The position numbers were made by a program, and so were the translations under genes. Under the pieces are notes generated by a model. That model did no database searches and was not told the DNA's origin. It saw only the letters and a program-made list of their open reading frames with translations. Source: Flavobacteriaceae bacterium (GTDB lineage Bacteria > Bacteroidota > Bacteroidia > Flavobacteriales > Flavobacteriaceae). From it: a DNA stretch of 64,000 nt. How positions within the stretch are numbered: position 1 is the first letter of the stretch; each line of letters opens with the position of its first letter. Below, in pieces: positions 48,032 through 56,704 of the stretch. The stretch is from contig JAQWSK010000004.1 in NCBI GenBank assembly GCA_029243245.1, positions 62,001 through 126,000 on the forward strand, read 5' to 3'.

Positions 48032-49036
48032 ATGAACATTAAGAATCAATATCTATTTTATAAAATAATTTTAAAAGCTTTTGTTATTTGCTTTTTACTT
48101 TTTTCCTGCTCATTTAACGATAAGAAACAAAACACTTCAAGTCAAGAAAAAAATAAATCTCGTTATGAATATATTGTTAAGAATGATGATTTTATAAATG
48201 AGATAGAGCAGTCCCTATCCGGAAATTTCATTGAATTAAGCAATGGAAATACTTATTATGAATTAGCAAATTTTAAAAGCCTTGGGCCTGTAATAGTTTT
48301 AATTCATGGATTTTCTGTTCCATCATATATTTGGGAACCAACATTTCAAAAAGCAAAACAATTAAGATTTAAGGTTTTGCGTTTTGATTTATATGGTAGA
48401 GGATATTCAGATAATCCAAATATAAACTATACTGATGAGCTTTTTGCAAAACAAAGTTGGGAGCTTTTAGATTCTTTATCTATTAACAAAGCGGTTTTAA
48501 TTGGACTTTCTAATGGTGGACGAGTAATTTCCAAAATGGCTCAAATAAATCCAGGCAGGGTTGAAAAACTAGTATATGTGTCTTCAAACGGGTTCAAAGA
48601 TGTAAAAGAAATGAATAATAAATCTGTTGGAGAAGCTGAAATTTTAAAGTTTATAGATAATTATAAATTTCTTTCTAAGAGTCAAATGAATGATTTTAAA
48701 AATCCAAATCAATTTAAAGATTGGGATAAAAAATACAGTGAATTACAAAAATTTAAAGGTTTTGCAAGAGCTTTAATTTCAACTAGTAAAAATCATGTTC
48801 CCTTAGATGATATTCATAAGCAAATTGCTAATAATAAAATTGAAGTCTATACATTGTGGGGAAAATATGATAATGTAGTTGTTTTTGAAGATTTCAAAAA
48901 TAAATTAAACCAAATTATACCAAATAGAAAGGAATTTTTTTTTAAATCAGCAGGTCACTTACCTCAAATGGAATCTCCAAAAGAATTTAACACAGTCTTA
49001 TTTGAAAAGATACTTGATTTCACTGAAAAAAAGTAA
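48032..49036 (+). CDS. Lipoprotein alpha/beta-hydrolase
   Basis: This 334-residue protein has a lipobox (ICFLLFSCSFND), a 40-residue linker and an alpha/beta-hydrolase fold. The oxyanion segment is VLIHGFSVPSYIWEP, the nucleophile Ser is in LIGLSNGGRV, and the His is in SAGHLPQMESP, with an Asp in WGKYDNVV. It is thus probably an esterase, lipase or peptidase acting on the periplasmic face. The substrate is unknown. The 3' end overlaps the LysE gene by 39 nt, tail to tail. Confidence 0.88.
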   Translation: MNIKNQYLFYKIILKAFVICFLLFSCSFNDKKQNTSSQEKNKSRYEYIVKNDDFINEIEQSLSGNFIELSNGNTYYELANFKSLGPVIVLIHGFSVPSYIWEPTFQKAKQLRFKVLRFDLYGRGYSDNPNINYTDELFAKQSWELLDSLSINKAVLIGLSNGGRVISKMAQINPGRVEKLVYVSSNGFKDVKEMNNKSVGEAEILKFIDNYKFLSKSQMNDFKNPNQFKDWDKKYSELQKFKGFARALISTSKNHVPLDDIHKQIANNKIEVYTLWGKYDNVVVFEDFKNKLNQIIPNRKEFFFKSAGHLPQMESPKEFNTVLFEKILDFTEKK

Positions 49037-49627
49037 AATAGAAATACTTGCAAGTATAAAAGAAGATAAATAAGAAAAATATTTAGAGTTAAATTTTGAT
49101 AAAATTTTTTTTCTAAAAAGAGAACTTAAAATAGAAACTAGACTAAAAATTAAAAGAGCTATTATAATAAAAGTAGCCCCAAGAACAAAAAACTGATATT
49201 TGATAGACCAGTCATTATGAAAAACAAACTGAGGAAATAAACTAATAAAAAACAATATAATCTTTGGATTGCTTAGATTCATTATCAATCCAATAGTATA
49301 AGGATCTTTATTATAATCTGTTGATTTTTTGATTTTTCTTTTTTCTTTTTTTGGAAACTCGAGGTAAGCTAAATAACCAATGTATATAGCTCCGAAAATT
49401 TTGATTGAAGATGAAATTTGGGGAAATTGATTTAAAACCCATGAAAGTCCAAGGATTGATGCTATTGTATATAAAAATAATCCAGTTATAAGACCTAATG
49501 AAACCTTAATGCCATATTCATAACCTTTTTGTAGACTTTGAGATATTACAAAAATTATGTCGGGACCAGGACTTAGTGTAATGATAATAACGGTACTGCA
49601 AAACAGCAAGAAAATTGAATCATTCAT
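48998..49627 (-). CDS. LysE-family amino-acid exporter
   Basis: This 209-residue inner-membrane protein has about six helices. The start FCSTVIIITLSPGPDIIFVISQSLQKG has the SPGPD motif of LysE/RhtB exporters, and MNLSNPKIILFFISLFPQFV is the conserved NPK segment. It probably exports an amino acid such as homoserine or lysine; the substrate is not known. It is likely cotranscribed downstream of the M28 gene, 16 nt after it. Confidence 0.88.
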   Translation of the reverse strand: MNDSIFLLFCSTVIIITLSPGPDIIFVISQSLQKGYEYGIKVSLGLITGLFLYTIASILGLSWVLNQFPQISSSIKIFGAIYIGYLAYLEFPKKEKRKIKKSTDYNKDPYTIGLIMNLSNPKIILFFISLFPQFVFHNDWSIKYQFFVLGATFIIIALLIFSLVSILSSLFRKKILSKFNSKYFSYLSSFILASISILLFFSEIKYLFK

Positions 49628-49643
49628 GTTTTACATAAGAAAA

Positions 49644-50624
49644 CTAATCTTTCAATTTAATTCTGTTTTCTTGATTTGCTAATTTCCATGCAGTGAAGAA
49701 AATCAATTTACTACGCTTAGATAGCATAGTATAGTTTATTTTATCAGGGGTATCAGTAGGCTTGTGGTAATCATCATGTGTCCCGTTAAAATAGAAAATT
49801 ACAGGTATATTTTTCTTTGCAAAATTATAGTGGTCGCTTCTAAAAAAAAAACGATTTGGATCGTCTTCTTCATTAAAAGTATAATCAATTTTAAGATTGG
49901 TAAACTCTGAATTCATTTTTTCTGATAAATCATGAAGTTCTTGACTTAATTTATCAGACCCTATTAAGTAAATATAATTAGGATCTTTATCTTCTCTTTT
50001 TGGATCCAACCGTCCAACCATATCAACATTTAAGTTTGCCACAGTATTTTCTAAAGGATATAATGGGTTTTCTGTATAATATTTAGAACCAAGTAAACCT
50101 TTTTCTTCTCCTGTTATATGTAGAAAAATAATAGATCTTTTGGGGCCATCACCATCGATTACTGACTGTTGAAAGGCCTCTGCAATTTCAAGAAGAGCTA
50201 CTGTTCCTGAACCATCATCATCGGCTCCATTATAAATATCCCCATTATTTTTACCCACATGATCTAAATGAGCTGAAAGAATTATATACTCGTCTGGTTT
50301 TTCATTTCCTGGAATGATAGCAACCACATTCTCTGTTTCAATTTTTTCTTCTTTTATTTCTAGAATCATTTTTTGCAAAAATTTTTCAGTATTTTGAGCT
50401 GAAGAAATTTCATGATTTATATAATAATCTCTTAAAAAATCAATTGCGATTTTTTGTCCTTTTTTTCCTGTTTCTCTTCCTGAAAAATAATCAGAAGCGT
50501 AGGTGTATAATAATCCTTTGAGTTCTTCAGAAGTTATACTTTTAGCATAAGTTTCTGGATTTGTTTGTGCATTTGTCACTAAAAAGTTGAATGACAATAT
50601 GGTTAAAAATATTTTTTTTATCAT
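49644..50624 (-). CDS. M28 family exported aminopeptidase
   Basis: This 326-residue zinc peptidase has a signal peptide (LTILSFNFLVTNAQ). Metal and catalytic motifs of M28 are intact: LSAHLDHVG, NGADDDGSGTVALLE (Asp), TGEEKGLLGS (Glu pair), NVDMVG and THDDYHKPTDT (His). It is probably a periplasmic aminopeptidase for peptide uptake. It has no inserted domain visible. LysE, 16 nt downstream, may be in the same transcript. Confidence 0.92.
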   Translation of the reverse strand: MIKKIFLTILSFNFLVTNAQTNPETYAKSITSEELKGLLYTYASDYFSGRETGKKGQKIAIDFLRDYYINHEISSAQNTEKFLQKMILEIKEEKIETENVVAIIPGNEKPDEYIILSAHLDHVGKNNGDIYNGADDDGSGTVALLEIAEAFQQSVIDGDGPKRSIIFLHITGEEKGLLGSKYYTENPLYPLENTVANLNVDMVGRLDPKREDKDPNYIYLIGSDKLSQELHDLSEKMNSEFTNLKIDYTFNEEDDPNRFFFRSDHYNFAKKNIPVIFYFNGTHDDYHKPTDTPDKINYTMLSKRSKLIFFTAWKLANQENRIKLKD

Positions 50625-50752
50625 ACGCTAATCTATAACTTTTCTTAAACTCTATAACTCTTTCTTAATTAAAAGGCTTGTTTTGGCTTGAAAATGGATT
50701 TGTTCCATTTAACGTAATATGTTTCACTTATATATTATATCATCTAAAATAA

Positions 50753-50779
50753 TTGCTAAGATTTTATTTTGTAAATTTG
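50753..50779 (+). promoter_or_regulatory. Promoter of guaB
   Basis: TTG at 50753-50755 and TAAATTTG at 50772-50779 are separated by 16 nt, one less than the usual range. The guaB ATG is 29 nt downstream. Confidence 0.55.
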
Positions 50780-50808
50780 CATGCAATTACATTTTATATG
50801 AATTGCAG

Positions 50809-52275
50809 ATGGATTTCAAAAAAAAAATAGAGCAGGGTTTAACATATGATGATGTGTTGCTTATTCCTGCCTTTTCAAGTGTTCTTCCAAGTGAAGTATC
50901 AATTACTTCAAGTTTTTCTAGAAACATTAAGCTAAATGTACCTATATCTTCAGCGGCTATGGATACTGTTACTGAAAGTAGAATGGCTATTTCTATAGCT
51001 CGAGAGGGAGGAATAGGGGTCCTTCATAAGAACATGACTATAGATCAACAAGCTCAAAAAGTTAGAAAAGTAAAGAGATCTGAGTCTGGTATGATAATGG
51101 ACCCTGTTACATTATCATTAAACTCAGTAGTTTCGGATGCTAAATTGTCAATGGAACAAAATAGTATCGGTGGAATTCCAATAGTTAATAATGATGGAGA
51201 ATTAAAAGGAATTGTCACAAATAGAGACTTGCGTTTTGAAAGAAATAATAAAAGACCAATTACTAAAGTAATGACTTCTAAGAATCTAATAACAGTTAAA
51301 AAAGGAACTTCTTTAACTGATGCAGAAGAAATTCTTCAAAAACATAAAATTGAAAAACTACCTGTGGTTGATTCATACAATAAATTAGTTGGTTTAATTA
51401 CTTTTAGAGACATAGCTAAGCATAGTTCCAAACCTATAGCTAATAAAGACAGTTATGGTCGTCTTAGAGTTGCGGCTGCAGTTGGAATTAGTGGTGATGT
51501 CATGGATAGAGTTAAAGCTTTAGTTAATGCTCAAGCTGATGCAATAGTTATAGATACAGCTCATGGTCATTCTAAGGGCGTTTCAATTGTTGTTAAAAAA
51601 ATCAAAAAAATGTATCCAGAACTTGATCTTGTTGTAGGTAATATAGCTACTGCTGAGGCTGCGATTTATCTTGCAGATCTTGGAGTAGATGCAGTTAAAG
51701 TAGGAATTGGCCCCGGATCAATATGCACAACTCGAATTATTGCTGGTGTTGGATATCCACAATTTACTGCTTTAATGAATGTAGCTAATGCAATTCAAGG
51801 AAGAGGTATTCCTGTTATTGCAGATGGAGGGATTAGATATACAGGTGATATTCCAAAAGCATTAGCTGCTGGAGCTGATTGTGTAATGTTGGGATCATTA
51901 CTTGCAGGTACAAAAGAATCTCCTGGAGAAACAATTATATATGAAGGAAGAAAGTTTAAATCATATAGGGGTATGGGGTCATTGGAAGCAATGAAAAAAG
52001 GTTCAAAAGATAGATATTTTCAAGATATTGAATCAGATATTAAAAAATTAGTTCCTGAAGGAATTGTAGGTAAGGTTCCTTATAAAGGTGAGCTCTTTGA
52101 AAGTATTCATCAATTTGTAGGTGGATTAAGAGCGGGTATGGGTTATTGTGGAGCAAAAGACATAGAGTTTTTACAAAAGAATAGTCGTTTTGTAAAGATT
52201 ACCTCATCAGGAATAGTTGAAAGCCACCCTCATAATATTAGCATAACCAAAGAGGCTCCAAATTACAGCAGATAA
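50809..52275 (+). CDS. guaB: Inosine-5'-monophosphate dehydrogenase
   Basis: The enzyme oxidises IMP to XMP, the committed step to GMP. It has 488 residues from ATG 50809, the normal length; an upstream in-frame extension is not family-like. The start has [15 protein letters not shown], two CBS domains lie at about 95-205, and the catalytic loop is [15 protein letters not shown] (Cys). The C-terminal motifs [12 protein letters not shown] and [12 protein letters not shown] are typical. The promoter lies just upstream. Confidence 0.96.
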   Translation: MDFKKKIEQGLTYDDVLLIPAFSSVLPSEVSITSSFSRNIKLNVPISSAAMDTVTESRMAISIAREGGIGVLHKNMTIDQQAQKVRKVKRSESGMIMDPVTLSLNSVVSDAKLSMEQNSIGGIPIVNNDGELKGIVTNRDLRFERNNKRPITKVMTSKNLITVKKGTSLTDAEEILQKHKIEKLPVVDSYNKLVGLITFRDIAKHSSKPIANKDSYGRLRVAAAVGISGDVMDRVKALVNAQADAIVIDTAHGHSKGVSIVVKKIKKMYPELDLVVGNIATAEAAIYLADLGVDAVKVGIGPGSICTTRIIAGVGYPQFTALMNVANAIQGRGIPVIADGGIRYTGDIPKALAAGADCVMLGSLLAGTKESPGETIIYEGRKFKSYRGMGSLEAMKKGSKDRYFQDIESDIKKLVPEGIVGKVPYKGELFESIHQFVGGLRAGMGYCGAKDIEFLQKNSRFVKITSSGIVESHPHNISITKEAPNYSR

Positions 52276-52287
52276 AAAATAGAATTA

Positions 52288-52611
52288 CTAGGCTATAATT
52301 TTAAAGGTCTTTACTTTATTGCCTGAATGAATTTGAATTATAAACATGTTTCCAGTTTTGAGATTCACCGATAACTCCCTATTTGAGTTTAAATCAGAAA
52401 CTTCTGCTGAAAAAATTTTATTTCCAATAATAGAATAAATTGTTATTACTCCAGACCCCTTAAATCCATCTATATAAAGTGTTCCATCTTTGTAAAAAAC
52501 TTGTTGAATAGTCTTTTCAAAAATATTTATGTTTGAAAAACGAGTTGAATTAAAGGCATACCCACTACTAAAAGAAAAAAGTACGATTAAAATTAATAAT
52601 TTTGTTCTCAC
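52288..52611 (-). CDS. Mini-protein made of a type IX secretion-like sorting domain
   Basis: This 107-residue protein has a signal peptide (ILIVLFSFSSGYAF) and little else besides a C-terminal beta-domain: GVITIYSIIGNKIFSAEV, a Leu/Asn turn, then GNMFIIQIHSGNKVKTFKII. That pattern is the type A sorting domain, normally at the end of much larger cargo secreted by the type IX system. The start is GTG. Here no cargo domain remains. It could be a truncated gene, a regulator of sorting, or a free domain. Confidence 0.65.
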   Translation of the reverse strand: MRTKLLILIVLFSFSSGYAFNSTRFSNINIFEKTIQQVFYKDGTLYIDGFKGSGVITIYSIIGNKIFSAEVSDLNSNRELSVNLKTGNMFIIQIHSGNKVKTFKIIA

Positions 52612-52733
52612 CCTAAAATTATATATTGCAATTTACAATTTTTTTCTAATGTAATTAATATTATAAAATACTTTAAATCAGTATTTTAATAATTAATAGT
52701 AATTTAAGCATTTAAGATTTATTAACTGTTGAG

Positions 52734-52741
52734 TAATTTTG
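52734..52741 (+). promoter_or_regulatory. -7 box of the SurA pair
   Basis: TAATTTTG fits TAnnTTTG, 42 nt before the ATG of the first gene. No -33 TTG was found at normal spacing. Confidence 0.4.
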
Positions 52742-52783
52742 TAGAATTGTATGATACGTATAAGTCTTTTAAAATTAATATAA

Positions 52784-53635
52784 ATGAAAATCTATAGACT
52801 CTTTTTAATAGTAGTGTTTTTCCTTATAATTGGATGTGATGAATTAAATAAAACTAGACAAAATCAATTGATTGCTAGAGTTGATAATAATTATCTATAT
52901 ATGTCTGATATTGATCAACTTAAATTAAAATTCTCATCTGCTTCAGACAGTATTATTAAAATCCAGAATTATATAAACACATGGGCTAAAAATCATTTGT
53001 TCTATGATAAATCTCTATTAAACATAAATGTTGAAAATAAAAATTTACTTGATAAACTTGTAGACCAATATAGATTGGACTTATATAATAACAATTATAA
53101 GGCGTCAATCATCAAAGCTCAGATTGACACATTGATTACTCAAAATCAACTAGTTGAATATTATACTGATAATAATTCTATTTTTAGGTTAAAAGAACCA
53201 TTGTATAAGTATAGATTTATAAAGTTTCATAAAAATAATGTTGATAGAAATGAAATAACCAATCGATTTATTAGATATTCAAATATGGATAAGGTTTTTC
53301 TTGACTCTTTATCATTTCAGTTTTCAAATTCATTTTTAAATGACAGTATATGGTTTACTAAAAAAACTCTTATTCAGAATGCTAATTTTTTATCCTCAAA
53401 AGATTTATTAAGTATAAAAAAATCACAAATATTTAAACTAGAGCAGTCAAACCAAGTATATTTGTTTAAAAGTGAAGACTATTTGCCTAAAAATGAAATT
53501 GCGCCTTTATCCTTTGTGGAAAATACAATTAGAAATATAGTTTTTAGTCAGCGAAAGTTAGAGTTTATAAAAAAATTTGATCAAGAAATTATAAATGATG
53601 CCATCCAAAATAAAAAATTCGAAATATATCAGTAA
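52784..53635 (+). CDS. SurA-like periplasmic lipoprotein without a PPIase domain
   Basis: This 283-residue protein has a lipobox (FFLIIGCDEL). The N-terminal part (NQLIARVDNNYLYMSDIDQL) looks like the opening of SurA/PpiC proteins, and helices follow, but I find no parvulin motif. It ends by overlapping the next gene, a clear SurA-type PPIase, by 41 nt. I infer that it is a chaperone partner for outer-membrane protein folding. The exact role is unknown. Confidence 0.75.
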   Translation: MKIYRLFLIVVFFLIIGCDELNKTRQNQLIARVDNNYLYMSDIDQLKLKFSSASDSIIKIQNYINTWAKNHLFYDKSLLNINVENKNLLDKLVDQYRLDLYNNNYKASIIKAQIDTLITQNQLVEYYTDNNSIFRLKEPLYKYRFIKFHKNNVDRNEITNRFIRYSNMDKVFLDSLSFQFSNSFLNDSIWFTKKTLIQNANFLSSKDLLSIKKSQIFKLEQSNQVYLFKSEDYLPKNEIAPLSFVENTIRNIVFSQRKLEFIKKFDQEIINDAIQNKKFEIYQ

Positions 53636-54986
53636 ATTATTTTTTTTAGTACTTGTATTATTTTTTAATCTAAATGTTATATCGCAATCAAACTCTGCAA
53701 GAATAAAAGTTGATGGAGTAGCATCAGTTGTTGGAGATTTTGTTATTCTTGATTCTGATATTGATAGAATGTTTGTTGAAATGGAGTCACAGGGGATTTC
53801 CACAAAGGATGTTTCTAGATGTGAATTAATATCTAAATTAATGGAAGATAAGCTTTATGCCCATCATGCCATACAAGACAGTCTGGAGGTTAGTGATCAA
53901 GAAATATATGATTATGTGGGACAAAGTATAGACTATTTCACTGAACAATTAGGTAGCATTGAAAAGGTTTTAGAGTTTTATAATAAACCAGATGAAGCAA
54001 GCTTCAGAGATGAACTTTTTGAAATTAATAAGATTCAAAAACTTTCTGCTAATATGCAATCTGAAATTGTAGATAAAATTTCTATAACACCAGAAGAAGT
54101 TAGAGAATTTTTTGAATCTATACCTAATTACGATTTACCTGTTTTTGGAACAGAATTAGAGATTTCCCAAATAGTTATATCACCAAAAGTTTCAAAAGAG
54201 GAAGAGAATAGAATAATAAACCAACTGAGGTCCTTTAAAGTTGACATTCTTGAACGGGGTTCTAGCTTTGCATCTAAAGCAATATTATACTCACAAGATC
54301 CAGGATCTAGATCTAACGGTGGAAAATACACCCTGCAAAGGAAAAAACCTAGAATGGTTAAAGAGTTTAGAGATGTAGGATTTAGATTACCAGAAGGTGA
54401 GATATCGGATCCTTTTAAAAGTGATTATGGATGGCATATTTTAAAAGTAGATAATATTCGAGGACAAGAAGTAGATGTCAGACATATATTGTTAACTCCA
54501 AGGATAGATGATAAAGATTTGGCTGAATCAAGAAAAGTTTTAGACACTTTACGAAAAAGAATTATCGATGAGGAAATAAGCTTCAAGGATGCTGCAATAT
54601 ATTTTTCTTCTGAAAAAGAGACAAAAAATAATGGTGGTGTTTTAATCAATCCAATTACTGGTGATACTCGTTTTGAGTTAACAAAAATTGATCCTGTTTT
54701 ATATAATCAAATAAGATATTTGAATGATAATGAAATTTCTGTTCCATTAATAGAGGAAGATAAGTCTGGTCTTAAAAAATATAAAATACTAAAGGTCAGT
54801 AACAGATATGACGAGCATACTGCAGACTTTTCTCTAGATTATATTAAAATCAAAGAACTTGCTTTAAAAAAGAAGAAATTAGATGCAGTTCAAAAATGGA
54901 TGCGAGAAAAAATTGAGTCAACCTATATAAATGTTAATAAAGTATATAGATCTTGTAATTCTAAATACAATTGGTTAAAAAAATAG
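53595..54986 (+). CDS. surA: SurA-type periplasmic peptidylprolyl isomerase
   Basis: This 463-residue periplasmic chaperone has a signal-like start (FFLVLVLFFNLNVISQS). The N-terminal region (ASVVGDFVILDSDIDRM) has the SurA entry motif. Two parvulin domains follow, roughly residues 180-275 (GGKYTLQRKKP, GWHILKVDN) and 285-390 (DVRHILLTP, NGGVLINPITG). SurA escorts barrel proteins to the outer membrane. ATG 53595 or 53598 is the start. It is cotranscribed with the lipoprotein ahead of it. Confidence 0.9.
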   Translation: MMPSKIKNSKYISKLFFLVLVLFFNLNVISQSNSARIKVDGVASVVGDFVILDSDIDRMFVEMESQGISTKDVSRCELISKLMEDKLYAHHAIQDSLEVSDQEIYDYVGQSIDYFTEQLGSIEKVLEFYNKPDEASFRDELFEINKIQKLSANMQSEIVDKISITPEEVREFFESIPNYDLPVFGTELEISQIVISPKVSKEEENRIINQLRSFKVDILERGSSFASKAILYSQDPGSRSNGGKYTLQRKKPRMVKEFRDVGFRLPEGEISDPFKSDYGWHILKVDNIRGQEVDVRHILLTPRIDDKDLAESRKVLDTLRKRIIDEEISFKDAAIYFSSEKETKNNGGVLINPITGDTRFELTKIDPVLYNQIRYLNDNEISVPLIEEDKSGLKKYKILKVSNRYDEHTADFSLDYIKIKELALKKKKLDAVQKWMREKIESTYINVNKVYRSCNSKYNWLKK

Positions 54987-54987
54987 A

Positions 54988-55437
54988 CTATTTAAAATAT
55001 TTTAACGGAACCCACAACATTCCAAAGCATTCACCATCTTTTTTATTAATATTTTTGTGATGGATTTTATGAGCTCTTCTTAATCCTTTAGCATATTTGT
55101 TATTAATTTTTTTGAACATTTTAAATCTTTGATGAATAAAAATATCGTGGACAATAAAATAAGATAGCCCATATGCAAAAATTCCAATTCCAATTGGAAG
55201 ACCAGCCCAGAAATCATATTCTCTCCAGGCATAAAGATTTGATGAACTTACAATCGCATAAAAAATAAAAAACAAGTCATTTCTTTCAAACCAAGAATTA
55301 TGATCTTTTTTATGATGGTCTTTATGTAGCTTCCATAAGAATCCATGCATAATATATTTATGACTAAACCATGCCATAAACTCCATAATTAAATATGTAA
55401 TCGTAAAGACTAAAATAAAAAGTAATATTTTGATCAT
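54988..55437 (-). CDS. crtZ: Beta-carotene hydroxylase CrtZ
   Basis: This 149-residue membrane di-iron hydroxylase adds 3-hydroxyl groups to beta-carotene to make zeaxanthin. Histidine boxes are present: HKYIMHG, HKDHHKKDH, HDIFIHQR and HKIHHK. It has about four helices. It lies 2 nt after crtB, and the two form a leftward operon. crtI and crtY are not in the window. The 3' end is close to the surA stop. Confidence 0.93.
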   Translation of the reverse strand: MIKILLFILVFTITYLIMEFMAWFSHKYIMHGFLWKLHKDHHKKDHNSWFERNDLFFIFYAIVSSSNLYAWREYDFWAGLPIGIGIFAYGLSYFIVHDIFIHQRFKMFKKINNKYAKGLRRAHKIHHKNINKKDGECFGMLWVPLKYFK

Positions 55438-55439
55438 TT

Positions 55440-56279
55440 CTATAAGAGGTTTAAATGGTATTTTAAATAAGAATTAATTAAGATTATCATTTTTTTATAA
55501 TTAGGAACTCGAATTCTTGTTTTTTTAATACTTAATGAAGGTGTTTTTTTAATTTTTTTTAGAAGAGTATTATAATGTTTGTATGCGGTGTAAACCGCAA
55601 GCCTTGCTTCGTTAGGTAACTCAAAAACTCCTTTTAATCCCATTTTAAAATCATTCTCAATTTCTATAATTATTTGAGTTTTTGATTTTTCGTCAAAATT
55701 TTTAACATCTACTCCTGGAAAATAAGTTCGATTTAGACTTTCGAAGTCAAGGTTTAGATCTCTTAGAAAATTAACCTTTTGAAAACCAGATCCTAAATAC
55801 ATTGCAGATGATTTGAGTTTAGAATATTTTGCATAATCCCCTTTAACAAAAACAGTTAAACACATCAATCCAACGACATCAGCAGACCCATAGATATATT
55901 CTTTATATTCAGCATCTGACAAATAAATTTTTTTATCTAAATCTAACCTCATACTCTTAAGAAATGCTTTTATTAAATCCGTATCAATCTTATATTTATT
56001 TACAGTTTTTTGGAAAGAATTTAAAATTGGATTAAGACTTATGCGTTGTTTAATTGAAAAGTATAGTTCTTTCTCAAACCTATTAAGCAAGTCTTCTTTT
56101 GGATAATCATGGAATGTGTCTACAATTTCATCAGCAAAACGAACAAATCCATAGATGTTATAGATGTCTTGTCTAATAGAGTTGTGTAAAAGTCTAGTGG
56201 CTATTGAAAACGATGTGCTATATTTCTTTGTGACAGTACGACTAAATTGTTCTGAGAGAGAATCAAATATTTTTTTCAT
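55440..56279 (-). CDS. crtB: Phytoene synthase
   Basis: The enzyme joins two geranylgeranyl diphosphates to phytoene. The 279-residue protein has FVRFADEIVDTFHD (first Asp-rich motif) and NFLRDLNLDFESLNRTYFP (second). I chose ATG 56279 as it opens on MKKIFDSLSEQFSRT; the upstream in-frame ATG at 56306 is less likely. It is cotranscribed with crtZ, which points to zeaxanthin-type pigment. Confidence 0.93.
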   Translation of the reverse strand: MKKIFDSLSEQFSRTVTKKYSTSFSIATRLLHNSIRQDIYNIYGFVRFADEIVDTFHDYPKEDLLNRFEKELYFSIKQRISLNPILNSFQKTVNKYKIDTDLIKAFLKSMRLDLDKKIYLSDAEYKEYIYGSADVVGLMCLTVFVKGDYAKYSKLKSSAMYLGSGFQKVNFLRDLNLDFESLNRTYFPGVDVKNFDEKSKTQIIIEIENDFKMGLKGVFELPNEARLAVYTAYKHYNTLLKKIKKTPSLSIKKTRIRVPNYKKMIILINSYLKYHLNLL

Positions 56280-56307
56280 AAATTTTGATAAAATAACAAA
56301 CTGCAAA

Positions 56308-56315
56308 CAAATTTA
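56308..56315 (-). promoter_or_regulatory. -7 box of crtB-crtZ
   Basis: The minus strand reads TAAATTTG, fully TAnnTTTG, 29 nt before the crtB ATG. No -33 TTG was found at normal spacing. Confidence 0.5.
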
Positions 56316-56349
56316 CAAAAAAAGAAGAATTAACTTATTCGAGTTAATG

Positions 56350-56435
56350 TGCGCACGAGAAGACTCGAACTTCCACGGGATTTAATTCCCACTAGGCCCT
56401 CAACCTAGCGCGTATACCAATTCCGCCACGTGCGC
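56350..56435 (-). tRNA. tRNA-Leu (anticodon GAG)
   Basis: This 86-nt type II tRNA has acceptor GCGCACG/CGTGCGC, anticodon stem CTAGG/CCTAG with loop TTGAGGG (anticodon GAG), a long variable arm, and T-loop TTCGAGT. CCA is not encoded. No terminator was seen. The 269 nt beyond it (56436-56704) hold nothing I can support. Confidence 0.95.
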
Positions 56436-56704
56436 TTAAATTCAATTTTAGAAATGTATTTTTAGAATTTTGAACAATACTTTAGGCTTAATTTTTGTGA
56501 TTATTACTCATTAAATATAGAATGAGAGTTCTTATTTTAAAATTATATTCAGTCTCATTACAGAGCCTAAATATAATGTTTTAATAGTTCAATTAAAATA
56601 AATTTTAATGAGAGATCTAAATGTTAATTATTCAAATAATTCTGTTCAAAACCACTAAAATGATTTTAATTTCAACTTTTTTTAAAAAATTATTGTGAGG
56701 AATG

